Shown here in pieces: positions 25,015 through 38,074 of a DNA stretch of 64,000 nt (its first letter is position 1; each line of letters begins with the position of its first letter). Both the position numbers and the translations under genes were made by a program. Source of the DNA: Lasioglossum baleicum (Eukaryota; Arthropoda; Insecta; Hymenoptera; Halictidae); assembly GCF_051020765.1 (NCBI RefSeq), contig NC_134935.1, forward strand, positions 13,083,579-13,147,578, in the 5' to 3' direction. The notes beneath the pieces were generated by a model that saw only the letters and a list, made by a program, of their open reading frames with translations, was not told where the DNA came from and searched no databases.

Positions 25015-25016
25015 TA

Positions 25017-26208
25017 GATGAACTAGTTTCTACGGGTTGGTAATTGAACATTTACAATAACAGTTAACGCGTATTAAAAGTTAAACAAGCTAGTTCGTTA
25101 AATTCCAATAACCTGGGAATGCAATTTTCAATGGGAACCTGATATGCCGCTTAACTCGTCAGATCTGAAATCGTTCCATTCATTCTTTATTGTCAATTTA
25201 ACTTTAAATTTCCGATCAGAAATGAATATGTATATAAACATCAATGAAATGATAGAACGTATGATTTGTACGTTTACTCTTGTGTATTGTAATTTTCTCA
25301 TAAAAATCGTATCATTTATTTCGTTTATAAAATTACAGCCAGACATTCGAATCGAATGTAATTGAATTCTTGGACATGGTTATTGGAATCTAAATTATTC
25401 ATTAAGGGTGATTACACGCGGGGCAACTCTTTGGCAATTGAATCGTTAGTTGGAGAGTGTATTTAAAATACATCTCTACGTAAATCGTTCTAGACTAATC
25501 GCCATGAACGTGAACAAAATCATACGAAAAATCATTATACTGTCCACAAACAGACCAACAAGGCCACAAACCTTCTACTCGAAATCTCCACTAATTTCTC
25601 GAAAATCTCCTTATCCTTCAACCATTAAACCAGAGCACAGTCTCTCAAGAACCGCCGCACTAAACCACAGAGAAACAAATCCTCAACAGTCTCGTAAACA
25701 TCGTTCAAATATAATGAACGTCCGCTGCCGTAGCTCATTCTATAAAATTCCGTAGCGCATTCAAAACAGCCGGATGAACGAACCGGAATAACCATATAAT
25801 ATTATCGACGAAATACGAAGAACAGTTCTGAGGGTCCTGGAAAGTGGGGGTGACCTTTGCGAGCCATTAAAGGACGCTAGGAACTATATGCCACACATAT
25901 TTATTCCCCACCCAGTGCTCGAATGGGCAACGGAAGCGTGAAATTCCCAATTTCTTTTCCCGGCCGACGAGAATATCCGAGCCTAGGTCCCTGGCCTTTC
26001 TCTCCCTTTCTCTCCCTTTTGCCACATACTGGGTGGTGCCGATCTGGTGGTACAATACTAAAGGCGAATCCACATGGATCACCTTAGATTGAGCTATTTA
26101 CATCTGAAGCATGTTGGGACTCCAGAGATTTTTCACATCGGAAGTTGTTTACTGTACGGAATGCATAAAAATTATGTCACGACTGGTATAGCGGGATCGG
26201 TATAAATC
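25017..26208. other. Gene-free stretch
   Basis: AT-rich up to about 25800, then mixed. The 101-codon frame at 25450-25755 is of unbiased composition and unrecognised. TCTCTCCCTT is repeated near 26000-26018. Confidence 0.4.
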
Positions 26209-26390
26209 TGTTTAAAAAGAGATTGACGAGATTGACCTTGACCCTTTCTTCAAGGTCAAAATTGTTTTTTGAAAAAACTATGGGCTATGGGTCTCAACTC
26301 ATCTGTTCTATTAAAATACGACTTTAAAGTTTTGCAAACCATTTTATTCCGTATTTGACCACCTTATTACTCCACCCGAAAAAATTCTAG
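26209..26390 (+). repeat. Dispersed repeat family A, copy 2
   Basis: This is the best preserved copy. It holds GAGATTGACCTTGACCCTTT, the inverted half TTCAAGGTCAAAATTG, a poly-T patch, ATGGGTCTCAACTCATCTG, AAATACGACTTTAAAGTTTTG and ACCATTTTATTCCGTATTTG. The GACCTTGACC...CAAGGTC core can form a small stem. It ends in TTTGACCACCTTAT, a 14-mer also present near 29424. The foldback at 26375-26534 follows directly, and a CACCCTGTATA end lies at 26655. Confidence 0.65.
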
Positions 26391-26534
26391 TAAATATTGA
26401 CAAAAGGGGACCCAGCTTCGATGACCTTCACCTTCATCAATTTGTCCAGAATGCTGACCTTGACAACATATTTCAAGGGGAACGCGATCGGAGCTGGGTC
26501 CTCTTTTGTCAATATTTACCAAAATTCTATTCGG
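26375..26534. repeat. Inverted repeat with ~48-bp arms
   Basis: The left arm GTAAATATTGACAAAAGGGG (26390 on) continues with ACCCAGCTTCGAT. The right arm is its complement at 26487-26519, with 31 of 33 positions matching. A weaker outer extension (CCGAAAAAAATTCT against its inverse) lengthens the arms to about 48 bp. The ~64-bp spacer contains GACCTTCACCTTCATC and GACCTTGACAAC, similar to the family A core. It probably belongs to one composite repeat with the preceding copy and the CACCCTGTATA end at 26655. Confidence 0.75.
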
Positions 26535-28070
26535 AAAACCGAAGAAGTTTATCATCAAGCTCCCACGATTCCTGGTAGAGAAACGCTGTCCCAAAAATTT
26601 GACTTCCGGATCCGAAACTTTTTAGATGAGCTCGCGGTACCACTAGATCGGTAACACCCTGTATATCAAAGTCTCGAGAACCCGAACACTGTTTTCGATC
26701 CACAGGCACGAGGAGGAACCCAGGTACATGCAGGTCGGACGTGTGTCGGCGTGTCCTTTACTCTTGTCTCCTTCCGGCAGGAATCACGAATCCCGAATTG
26801 GACGGGCCACCGGTAAAAGGAGCAACGAAAGGGCAAAGGGGCGGTCATACGGATATACCGGAGGAAATTCCCGCCGTAATTTCTACCAGCCGTCCCTAAC
26901 TCTCGGAACGATCCTTGTACACGACCCGCGGGAGACACCTGTTCCTCGTATTGGTTCGTATTCCTAGCATAAGGCGGAGTTGTTATGCGAATCGATACAA
27001 GTGCGCCCGGCTACGACACGCGCTCCCCTCCCCTATCCTCCCCCCAGTGTCAACCCTATGGATTGAATGTTTCAGGCGATGTCACACGTGGGATGAAACG
27101 CGAACCCTCACCACAGATACTGCATGCTCAACGACTCGTCTTACCGGCGTCGTTCGGACCTGAGATTGTTCAATTATTTGTCGCTCGTAACGGAAGAGTA
27201 ACGCGAGAACGGATACCTAGATGCACAACGGTTCAACTCGATCGGTTTTCGATTCGCCGCAGTGTGAGCCTTGATTTCTGATGCCAGAGAGAGAAAGAGA
27301 GAGAGAGAGACAAAGAAAGCGCATAGAATTTGCACCCAACGGTAGTCTGATCCTTGCGAGGGACACTTGAATTAACTTTCACCTCTGCCCTATTTTCGAA
27401 ACTTAATGTGTCCCTCGTATGACACAATGCTGAAACAGCAAATAAAATGAAACTATAAGCAATTACAATTGCTGATTATTTCATTGGAAAATACGTGGGC
27501 AGGTTAGCATAAATTTTCTTCTTGAAAAATGACGAGCAAAGAAGTCTAATCCCTGTAAAAGTCAAAATCGAGTTAAAGGAATTCAGTAAGTGATATGAAT
27601 CGTAATAGTATCTTCGGCAATTTTCTGTTAACGGTGTTGGGAAATGACGAAATTCGCAACGCTTTAAGCCCTGTCAACGATTCCGATCTCGGCAGTTTAT
27701 GGAATGACGACGCGAAGGAACAGCTGGCAATCTGCGCGATCCATCGCGGGGTAATATTCAAACGACCAGGATAACCAGAATAGAATCGATGTTACGCTTA
27801 ATTATGTGCGGGGCGTGCGTATGTTCGCGAAGATTGCCATGTGTTGAAATCACCGTCAGTACCTCGGCCATCCCGGCGATCCTCCATTGATTCCCGGCAA
27901 CCGCAAATTTCATCTCTTTCCCGGGGCCACGTGTTTCGGAAATCGACGAGAGGAATGCACCGATAACGTCGGCCGGCAATTCGGCGCACTATGCTTGTTT
28001 CCTGCAATCGCGCGGTCGTGTAAAAATCATAATCACCGTTCGAACGACGGGCAATAAGGATATACATATA
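26535..28070. other. Gene-free stretch, largely CpG-rich
   Basis: Short frames overlap on both strands with no recognisable domain. The interval includes a CACCCTGTATA end at 26655 and a (GA)n run at 27285-27312. Otherwise I see nothing. Confidence 0.4.
27285..27312. repeat. (GA)n microsatellite
   Basis: AGAGAGAGAAAGAGAGAGAG followed by AGAGACA. Confidence 0.85.
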
Positions 28071-28073
28071 GTC

Positions 28074-28400
28074 GGGCGCAAAATTAAGTGGGCACTCTTC
28101 AAAGATCAACTTTTTTCTAACTGGACCAGACGACTTCAATTTCTTCTGAGATGCACCTAATGTATAACAAAATTAATCAAAAATCATCATTACTCGAAAT
28201 TGTGAAGAAAAAAGTAGAGGTAACAATTTTTAATTTTTTATCGTTGCCTACGATGAAAATTTAAAATATGTGTTTTGTAGATTATTAAAAATGGAAAAAA
28301 ACGTGGATACTGCGCTTTAGATCAATCATAATGGCTTTTTTCTGCGTCGACTTATTTCGATGAAACTTTGTGCATGTATAAAAATTATTTAATGGATAGT
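28074..28400 (+). mobile_element. Possible Tc1-like terminal fragment
   Basis: TAGTCGGGCGCAAAATTAAG runs into TGGGCACTCTT. It matches a second site at 30417 (ACAGTCGGAGGCAAAATTGA followed by GTGGGTACTTCTT). Further weak similarity continues for about 100 bp (TTCTTCTGAGATG against TCTTCTCTGACATG, then AACAAAATTA against AACAAAATTT). Terminal repeats of this type occur on Tc1-like elements, by my recollection. No opposite end and no transposase frame are found, so class and right boundary are uncertain. Confidence 0.4.
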
Positions 28401-28560
28401 AATAAGTGAGAGACTTACCGGAACGTGTGTAACCGGCCTAATTAGAGTCGAGCCACATAGAGCGGAGGCTCATAAAACTGTATATGGGCATGTTAATGCG
28501 TCTTCGATCGACATTATCGAATCGGAGATAGTCGATTCGCGTACAAACATGGTAGCATCG
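28401..28560. other. Unassigned sequence
   Basis: No feature is visible between the possible Tc1-like fragment and the following CpG-rich block. Confidence 0.4.
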
Positions 28561-29292
28561 AGTAAAAGTTAACGCGTATTGATAACAGCACTCCGCTCGA
28601 CCCATTATCGCCCTTTAACAAGCGCAGACACGAAGGAGCCTGTTGATCGGCTTCCGGTTGACAGGCGCCTTCTCCTCCGAGAGCGGCTTATTAAAACGCT
28701 TCCGGTCCGCGGACCGATAATAAACGTTGGCGCGGCGGTAATGCGTGAAGAATCGTACGACGATCGACCTTTTCTTCGGTTTCTGGCGCAGGAATCGGCC
28801 GCAGAAAATCGCGTTTCGAAACTAGTTTCCAAGGTGGGCAGCGAAGCGCGGCGTCGTACAGGCGAAACAGGACTTCGGATAGGAAACGAAGAGAGGACAG
28901 GCCACCGTCGTCGCGCGTTAATATCATCGATACGTAGCGAAGCGTTTACTGCCAACACGCCGCGCTCAGATAGCCAAGACGTGGCACACGAGGCAATTAA
29001 CTGTAACGCCGCCGCGCCGGTGCCTATCGCGATCACGGGAATGCGTACAGTAAAGAAAATTTCTATAATACTGATTTATACGAAGAAATATAGTTGTGAC
29101 CCTGAAACTTCACGTACACCGCAATGTCCTTATTATGAAGGTTCTTATTATAAACTTCAATATCAAATCAGAAATTTTAGCATTCTCAAATTTTTTAAAA
29201 ATCGATATTGCAGTCAAAAATTCGGAAAAAATTCACAATCGTATGCACTATTGGGTAGCATGTTCGTGAATGTTTTCGTAATGATTCGTTAA
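28561..29292 (+). other. CpG-rich block with the longest open frame; probably non-coding
   Basis: An open frame runs from 28579 (TTG) to 29292, with the first ATG at 28741 giving about 183 codons. It is Arg-, Ser- and Ala-rich until ~29040, where a 143-codon frame is open on the other strand. The sequence then switches abruptly to AT-rich DNA and Lys/Tyr/Ile residues. No domain, signal peptide or known family is apparent. The double-strand openness fits CpG-rich DNA depleted of stop codons. A genuine orphan exon cannot be excluded. Confidence 0.2.
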
Positions 29293-32200
29293 GCAGAACT
29301 GGAGGAATAATTCATTAAACTGTGCTCACCCTATAACTACCTTGTAGTGGGGGTACCGACATGAAACTTGCCACAGAAGGTCTTCATATGAAGAAAAATC
29401 AATTTTGTTCCGGAGCACATTTGACCACCTTATCCGGCTATAAGAACACGCCTCGAGGAAGTAATAATAGGAAATTGATAGTACAAAGTACCGGTCTATC
29501 CTAGCAGGTTAGTAAACTCGGAGAAACAACGTTGTTTTGTAACTCCATAAACACCTAGTTCGCGATAATCACAGGTTACACTGGCTCGTTTGTATTTACA
29601 GTGTCCAGTAAATGGTTTGTAAACGTTTCAATTACTTCTTGTATATCCTCGCCAAAACAAGAAATCGTTACTTTAAAAAGGTAAAAAATCCCGTCAATCC
29701 TCCTAGAACGATATTTTGAATTATTTTCAGCACAACGATTTTGATAAAAAAGCACAGTAGCTTAGATGACTTCACAAAGTCGCGGATAAAGATATTGTTT
29801 TTCCGCCACTATTAATTTCCGTTCGACAACGTTGTTGTCGGTTTTGTCGCCGAGGGAACCAACAAATATCGAGCAGACAGAAGAAAGTAATCCCACGGGG
29901 TTCGAGGAACAGTTTTCTCTCTACAGTACTAAAATTTTTCAGTTCGACGGTATTGCGAACGTCGCGTCGACTCCGCAGGCCCTTAAGCCCTATTTTCAAA
30001 TCGCTCTCTATACAGGCCATGAAACCGTTCGAAAACCGGTATCTGGATTGCCGCTATACATGCATGCACGCGCTGCAGAAAATTGATTCGATTGAAAATC
30101 ACCAAGCGCAAAGAGATAACGGCAATAATTCCCAAACGGTGTTTCGTTTCTCTCCTTTTATTGAAAGCATTATTCGATCTGTCCAATCGCCCTCTCCGCT
30201 TCCCTGTTTTGTCCCGGTTGCTGGCCCAGCGATGATACCACGAAGGTCCCTTTAACCCTTCGGTGCACGGATCGAAAGTGTTCTCGTTGACATTCCTTCG
30301 AAAAACTCGGAGCCTTTCTTATATAATGCTGTTACTGCTGTATTCCATAAAACTACTATCACCAACACAAGAATTCATTGAGGAATTCTTTGAAAAGAAA
30401 ATTCAAACGGGTATGTACAGTCGGAGGCAAAATTGAGTGGGTACTTCTTAAAAACATTTTCGATCTTCTCTGACATGTTAGAGGCATTAGTTCACCAAAT
30501 AACAGGTAAACAAAATTTTGAAAAAATTGATAGCTAGCTTCATCACTGACGAAGGATACGACCACACCCGGATCCCTTAACAGTGAAGACTGTATGTCAC
30601 CTGTTCTGAGAAACCGAAACCGTCAAAATCTATAAGAGGGGTAGGGGGGTAGAAAAACGATCACGGACAAATTAATACGATGTAAGAGAGATTGTAACAG
30701 TCGGTGAACAGATGAGACGCTGCGAGAGAGAGTGTAGGGCCTTGCTCCCGCGCAAATCGTGTACCAGCATATGTGTATGAGACAGATAACATCTTCTCGG
30801 GGGGCTAAGTGCACCTGCATCCCTGCGTCGCGGCACCGTGATGTCCCATGGCCTCAATGACCCCATCTTCTCCGTGGTTCTGCCCTTTCTCACTCTCGCT
30901 CTCTGTCCCTCCAGTCGAGCCCTTCCGATTGCTTCTTTTTTCTTTCTTTCCCCCTCTTTCTCTGTTCCTCTTTCATCCGATGCTGCTACCACATCGAGTT
31001 CCTCCTAGGTACTTCCAGCTCCATGGTTCGCTGGTTCCCCGCATCGTGCGGCTACTTTTTTCTCCTTTCGTAGTTCCATCTCGCCTAACCGTCTTTCTCT
31101 CTCACTTTCTCACAAACTGAGAGAAAGCGAATTAGAGGGAGAGAGAGAGAAAGACTCGTGCACGCAGACGTGACCACGCAAATTGCTAGCCGGACCGCCG
31201 AGCATAAGTCTTTCGGCTAGGGATGTTCAATTCACCTCAAAGAATCGAGTCCCGAGTCTATTCAGAATCGATTCTCTTTTAAAAAAGCGGAATCGAAGAG
31301 TTATGAATGTCACTCCTTTTCTTATAGAGCTATATTTTTAATCAATTTAATTTTAAATATGAAAAGAATTGAATCGGAATCGATCGACCCATAGGTGTGA
31401 TCGCTTCGGCGAGGAAAGCGCGCGGAACAGAAAGGGAACGGAACAGTACGGAATGGAACAGAATGGAGGAAGTTTACGCCGGCCGCAAGTCAAAGCGGCT
31501 TTCCGCCGCAGAGAACGTTTCAATCGAGCCGCGGCAGCCTTGGAGGTCCACTGAGCCTGATCTAAATCGATAGCCAAGTTCAACGGAGTCCGGCAAAATC
31601 TTCTTCTGATCCCCGTTGTCCGCGGGACAGAAACTTCGTGGACCGACCGCAAGCTTGATCATCGAAAGTCAGCCACCCTCCTCTCGCCCGTAATTGCCTT
31701 TGTCCGGGATTCTTCGGCTCTGGTCCGAAGCTGCCGCATACCGTTTCCGCATACTTCGAAGAATTATTGAAGAATAAAGAAATATCGATGCGACAGAACC
31801 CAGCTGCGAAATGCGCTGACAGTTTTTGACGACCTGTAGTTTATAATTGGTGACTAAAGAGGCTGCAGGTAATCAACCGATTCTATTTATTTACAGGTAC
31901 TTAGATTATTAAAGGTTGCGATTTACTTGGTTGGTCGGCTCTGTTTAATCCTGATATGGTTCTCGATCGTATCATGCAGTGAAAATAATATAAAAAAACG
32001 TTCGTTAGATATCATTTTCTTATACCTTTCTCACAAATTGAACCATCCATGGAAAAATAAGGACACGATGTAGAGAAAATTAATAACGCCTCAATAAAAA
32101 GTATTGCAGAAATGAGAACGTTGAAATCAATTAGTCAAAGAGGATCCAAAGAACGCGCTATTTATTTTATTGAAATTTTATTTACCGTAAATCCTAGTAT

Positions 32201-32339
32201 ACCACCATCAAAAAGCTATTGGAATAAAATGCACATACACGCTGTTCTATTTAAATCGATCGCCTAGAACATCTTTGAAGTTATTTATGATACCGGAAAA
32301 TGTTTCAGACAAAAGTTGAATGGTATTCGAGTGAATGGT
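29293..32339. other. Gene-free stretch
   Basis: No exon is recognised. The interval contains an unidentified segment at 29325-29440 sharing TTTGACCACCTTAT with 26354, a pyrimidine-rich tract at 30880-31110, purine-rich DNA at 31118-31155, and an AATCGAGT / AATCGATTC-rich AT segment at 31210-31385 that resembles the interior of hAT MITEs but lacks demonstrable ends. Confidence 0.4.
30417..30530 (+). mobile_element. Second Tc1-like terminal fragment
   Basis: ACAGTCGGAGGCAAAATTGA, then GTGGGTACTTCTT. It is similar in sequence and orientation to the segment starting at 28074. The similarity is lost after about 110 bp. No matching inverted end is found within the next kilobase. Confidence 0.4.
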
Positions 32340-32480
32340 ATTAAAGCCGTTTTTTAAGAAAACGGTTGAGGCCTATACATTTCCTATCAACAACAAAAAA
32401 ATCTGATCTTGGAAAAAAAGTTCAAGGTCAATTTTGCTGTAGTGGACACGACAGATAATTTTGAAACACCCGATACAAAT
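32340..32480 (-). repeat. Dispersed repeat family A, copy 3 (inverted)
   Basis: Read on the minus strand it gives a TGTATCGGGTGTTTCAAAAT end, GCAAAATTGACCTTGAAC, a TTTTTCCAAGATCAG inverse half, TATAGGCCTCAACCG and AAAAACGGCTTTAA. This is the order of blocks seen in copies 1 and 2. It is the most diverged copy. Confidence 0.55.
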
Positions 32481-34659
32481 TGATGAGTTCCTTGGATTTT
32501 CTGTTCTCTAACGTGCGTGATTAAACTTTGAACAAATGGGAAGGACGGGTTCGTGTTCGTGTGCAGCTTAAAAGAATGAATCGTTCGAGTATTGGTTCCG
32601 TTAGATTGGAAAAATAATGGGCTTCTGAATCCACGTTCATTAAAGCTTCCTTCCCAAGAGTTCTATGACTAATTGTGAGCGTGCATCAACAGTCCCGAAG
32701 CATTTACCACAGGTACGTGAGTAATTGTACGTGGAAAAGTTGGTTGGCCAACATCGAGTGCGGATTAAATCATGGACGACCCGTATCGGTCATTAGGAGC
32801 CCTTCTTATAGCAGAACGCACGATTTTGAAGAGACGGTAATTTAACAAATTGAGAAAAATTGCTAAGCGAAGTTGTTATATTCATACCCCTTTTAAGCGT
32901 TACCGAGCATTCAGGGTTCATGATACGCCGAGTTATTATTATGTATCATTCAGAAGGGTTACGGCGGATGATAACATAGCGCGCTCTTGCTTTTACTATT
33001 CTGAACCGAAGTTCTGCAAGGAACAAATTGTAACCGAGGAGCTGAGAAAATATTAAAAACGATACACGGTGTGCTAACGTCGTTCTATGCGTATACTGAA
33101 CGATTAAAGGCGCTACAGAAAACTGCAGAATGGTGTTTAAAGAAAACTTTCTTTTTAATTCTACGAATAAAAAGAGGACTCTTTATTTATCTGAGAAATG
33201 ATAAGAAACGAAAATATACAGGTGGGATTACATGCGAGATTTGCCAAACTGCACCGAATATAAGCTGCAACTTTGAGTTTCACTAAAAATACAAAAATAT
33301 TGGACAATCTGAAACAAGAACCGCCACGTTAAAAAATTTGTGGGCCACTTTACGTAAGAATTCTCTATCGAAATCTGCAGGAGCCACCAACCCAGAACAA
33401 ATTCACTATCGTAGATCTCCAGAACGAGAAATGGTATGAAACGATGAATTTTTCTCTCAGGACGTGCCCTCCACTTTCATATTAACCATATAAAGATATG
33501 ATTTGGGATTTTCATAATCAAATCACACAAAAATTTCAACTTTCCCGAATCTGTGCTTCCGAATAACTTTTTAACGAACAACGTACGATGATGGATAAAA
33601 CCTTGTGCGAGTTAACTCAGGAAAGCATGAGAAAGTGCGTGGAGGTCTTGATCATTGGTGGTCCTCTAAACATCAGTTCCACTATCATCGATTCCAATCG
33701 ATTCTCCGGTGGCAAATGATAGAGCAATAAATATCGAAAAGAGGAAGAGGATGAGCGTATGCATTAAAGGTTTAATGTATACACTTCGTTTTTAAAATTT
33801 GCTGAACGTTCCTGTTGACAAATAGCAGAGCTACTACAGACTTCTACTATTCAATTATACACTGATTTGCATTCGAGGCATCAAAACGTGCATTGAAACC
33901 ATCAAGTAAAATTCCACTTGAACATAGAAGATACATAAACATTTAACCGGACATATAGAGTCTGTATTCTACAATACATTCCATTTGACACCCAAAATAT
34001 TCGTGAAAAAAAAAATCATGAAGTAAAGTGCCATTAAACGTCACAAAAAGTATTGTTCATTGACAGAAATATTAAATCGCTCACGCTATAGAGATGATGA
34101 TTGAAAGAGTTGAACATCTTCGGTTCCCATCGACTCTCCGGTCGGCAAGCGCACGAGGGATAGATGGCGAGGTAAGAGGGGCGTGAGCTGGCTGGCTCGC
34201 GATAGAAGAGGAGGGCGAAATGAGTTAGGTAAACGGAAGCAGAGAGACAAGTGAGGAGAGGTAGGCAGAATTAGAAGCATTGCGAACTATGCGGTAGCAG
34301 GCAAACCACGACTGGTCTATGGCTCGGAACTGGGATAACTCGATACACACCGGCGGGCATGTATGACCCTAGCGCGTACATTGGGATATGCAATTTACCA
34401 ACCGCCGAGTCTGTGCGGTTGGTAAATACACGCATGTCAAAAGTTCCGTAGGCAGCGGAGAGGAGCTTGTTGGAGTCAAGTCGAGCCTCGACTCTCTCGC
34501 ATACACACAGAGAACCATGGCCATAGAGCACAGACTCCCCTCGGCTCTTGGCACGCGAATGCGTTAATATAGCGTAAAAACCGGGAACGAGCGTTCCACG
34601 TTCCTTCTCCGAGACCGGCAGAAGAGAGGCCAAAGGAGAGAGCGAGAAAATCTCCGAGA

Positions 34660-34704
<45 letters not shown>
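34660..34704. repeat. (AG)20 microsatellite
   Basis: An uninterrupted AG run from 34665 to 34704 lies within a wider purine-rich segment (34610-34720). Confidence 0.95.
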
Positions 34705-34705
<1 letters not shown>

Positions 34706-37700
34706 AAGGGAGAGGAGATGCCGCGATAACGGCCGTAATAATTGCGTGCGTTAATGTGACGCAGTGGTGAAAGTGAAAAGATGAATGAAAAAGGGGCGCG
34801 CCGCGTGAGCCAGCCAGATTCCAGGATTACCCAGCAACACTCGATCTGATCCTGCACCCCAGCTGCGGGTTCCGTACCTCGTTTCGCTGGCTTGTAACCG
34901 GGGCTGAAGTATGAACAAACATGCTTATCTGCGAATGAGATAAGACAGACTATGAAAGACCCGGAAATTATGGCGCAACGGATCAGTTCTTAATTAATGG
35001 TCGGACATGGAATTTCGCTTGTTGAAATAGCCACCGAGCGCGCCGAGGGACGCTGTATCAATTCATTGTAACGTCCTGAAAATTGTAATGCTGCTGCTGC
35101 ACCCTGTGCGGCTACGGTCGTCGTAGAGAACTTAGCTCTTTCAAGTGGAAACGTTGCAAAGTCGACGGTATTTGAATGTTTCGGGTCAACTGATTTTATC
35201 GGAGAGCGATTGTGAAGATGATAGGAGTTGCTTTTAGGATGAAATTATCAGTTGGATCTGATGTAATGTGCATGTGGCTACACTGGATTAATTTTCTTTT
35301 TATTGAAAACATTAAAGACAAGAGAGGATTCTTTAGTTTCAAAGAGGATTCATTTATTATTGTTGAATAAGGATCGCTTTAGTTGAGACTTCAACATTTC
35401 AGCTCCATAGCTGCGCGTCACAGAGTGACTACTGCTTCGATCCTTTCAGATTTTACAAATTCTGACAAAATTCGATTCACGTAAATATCTATTCTGCATT
35501 ATGTATAGATTTTTAAGGTTGCTTTTTTATTTCCAGTTTGAAGCCCGCAATACATTGTCCTAACCATCCCGCGCGAGCAGAAGGAAGCTGTAATATACCA
35601 GGAAACAAGTGTTTGAAACATTCCAGAATTTTATACAACCATAAAACTTTTACTGTGTTTATATTTATACCGATTTTTATTAAACAAACGTATGGTCTGC
35701 AAAGTTATTTCATGGACAAGGGGAAGTAGACGGGAATTCGATGACGATAACGAACGTAAAACAGACGGAAAAGTTACCAAGTACATATTAACTAAACTTT
35801 TACGATCAAGATGGATACACTTTCCTTATCATATCTTAATCATTCTAGCATTAAAAATAAAACTGCAGGTATGCAAAGAAAACGTAAGAAAAAGAGTTAA
35901 ATGAATCCATGTGTTGCAAGTTGAACAAGAATCATCCCTTCGGCAAACCTCTCGCGGTTTCGCGTTAAAAATCGAAATAACAAATACCCGATAGCAAAAG
36001 TCCAAAGCAGCCGTGATTTTTCATCCGCTCTTCAATCTGGATGTCTGGAGGATCGAATGGAACTTGGCCAAACGCACTCGCATCAATTCTGTAGAGCGTG
36101 TTGCACGACGATTCGCGGAGGAAGGGAATAAATCACAATGAAGAAACAATTACCGAAATATGCGCCCCCACTCGAGCGGGAGGGGGGACGATACCGGTTC
36201 GCCAAACATCAGACAAGCCAAACATTATCTTTAATCGAGCGGAGCTCGCGAAAATACGGGGCATTGTGCTCGAAAACCTGTGTGGGATGGTACAGTGAGA
36301 GAGAAAGAGGAATAATACAGCGGTCTCACGTATGACCTAACGCTAATTTCCTCGGGGCCAAGCCAGGTTTTCGAACAACCAACGTGAATCCAGCAACCGG
36401 GGTCAGATTTTCCGCGAGCCTGCTAAGTCGCGGATGGGTACATTAATTCTCCTTAAGCCCACCGTTTATATTAATACCTGGCAATTAATAACGGTTAAAA
36501 GACGTTTGTTCGCGTGAATTGCAGTCGGACCCGCCGTGTTCCGCAGTTGCCATGGTTACATTCTGTCCTCGACAGAAACTCGCGGAAAGAGCACCGTTAA
36601 ATTATACAACAAGCGACGGAATTTCTGACGCATGCGAGCCGAGGATGATTTTCTGCGCGCGGAGAGTGATAAAGGCGGATTAACGCTACCCGCCCACCCT
36701 AAACCCTCTCCGTTGGAAACGGCTTTCGCGAATGATCGTTGATTCTACAGGAATTATGAGACCAGAATGAATTTTTGCACAAAATTAAAACTAAACTGTC
36801 AAGCTTCACCTGCTCGAGAGACTGCTAGCTTCTTTACGAGCCTGATTCGTCGTGACGTTTCAAGTGTACGACGATGAGCTTCACTAATTAGGAGTAAAGT
36901 GCGAATTTTTATGCAGAATGAAAATCTTCTGGTACAATGTTCATCCTCAAAAATAAATAAAAGATAGGATCATATTTCAAGCGTTTCTGTGTCAAGCAAT
37001 ATGTATCAATTTTGTCGATCTTTTAAATGAGACGATTGTCATACAGCAAAAGGCTCCATCGACACTGAGCACGTCTGTCTCCAATTTATTATTACTTTTC
37101 TATGTGGTATAACAGAGACGGAGGTTCTAAACCGAGGAAGCGAGATTCAAGGGGAAGATATCGATAGTTGGATGCGGATCTCTCGATTAATTCGTACAAA
37201 CCAGAGGCTGTCGTTTATCAAGCGGTACGGGGGCGAGACGTGTACCGGGCAGAACGAACCGGAAGGCCTCCGACGCTTTTAGGGTTACGAGCTTGTAAGC
37301 CATAAGTGATATAGTGCCGACAATATACAACGGCCCCGCAGATCGGAACGACAAATCGGTGCCCGGTATCAACAAGGTGTTCCGGGCCGAAGATAGAGGC
37401 TCGATAAGGACGTAAACGTTTTAACTTCCGCGGCGGCTTCACTATTATTCATCCAATTCAGAGCGCTCGATATCTGGCCGATACCTGGCAAAACTCAGCG
37501 CGCAACTTCCTTCGGAGCTTTAGGCCGGGGCCCGAGTAAGCAGTGATTCAGAGAACATGATTCATTCGTCTATTTGTACAGGCCCGTGAAGCTAGGGGTC
37601 TAAAGTGGCCGTTCCTATCAAAGACGATCTCGAACGTCTGTTTATACGGGAACCGCGCTATCAGATACAGACTGGATTACGAGGTCGGTATCGTCTACTT

Positions 37701-38074
37701 AATCTTACATCGGTATCCGCGGGCCCATTTGTATCGCGTGTACCCGAGCTGCGTACCCTAACTCGCATTCTAAATACTCGCATCCGTTTTTCCCCCGCAA
37801 CAATCCCACCCTCTCTGACAGTAACATCCTCCTCGCCGTATCAGTTTACGACCAGAAAAATTCATTAGCTTTATCATGGCGCGCTCGTATATGCTCGCTC
37901 TAGGGGTGACTTCGGTCTGTTTCCTGGTGTGATCGTTGTGAAAAGCAGGTTAGAGAGGCACGAAACGGGCTTACGAAGGCTCGTTTTCTCCGAGTCTAAC
38001 TTGAACATATTGTTACATTAATTTATTTAATGTAATTTTTATGAAACAAATTTTCTCTATGAAATATTCGATTT

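Noticed and set aside
31205..31385. Second hAT MITE (AATCGATTC-rich segment)
   Set aside because: No matching inverted terminus or target duplication was found; only composition resembles a hAT interior.
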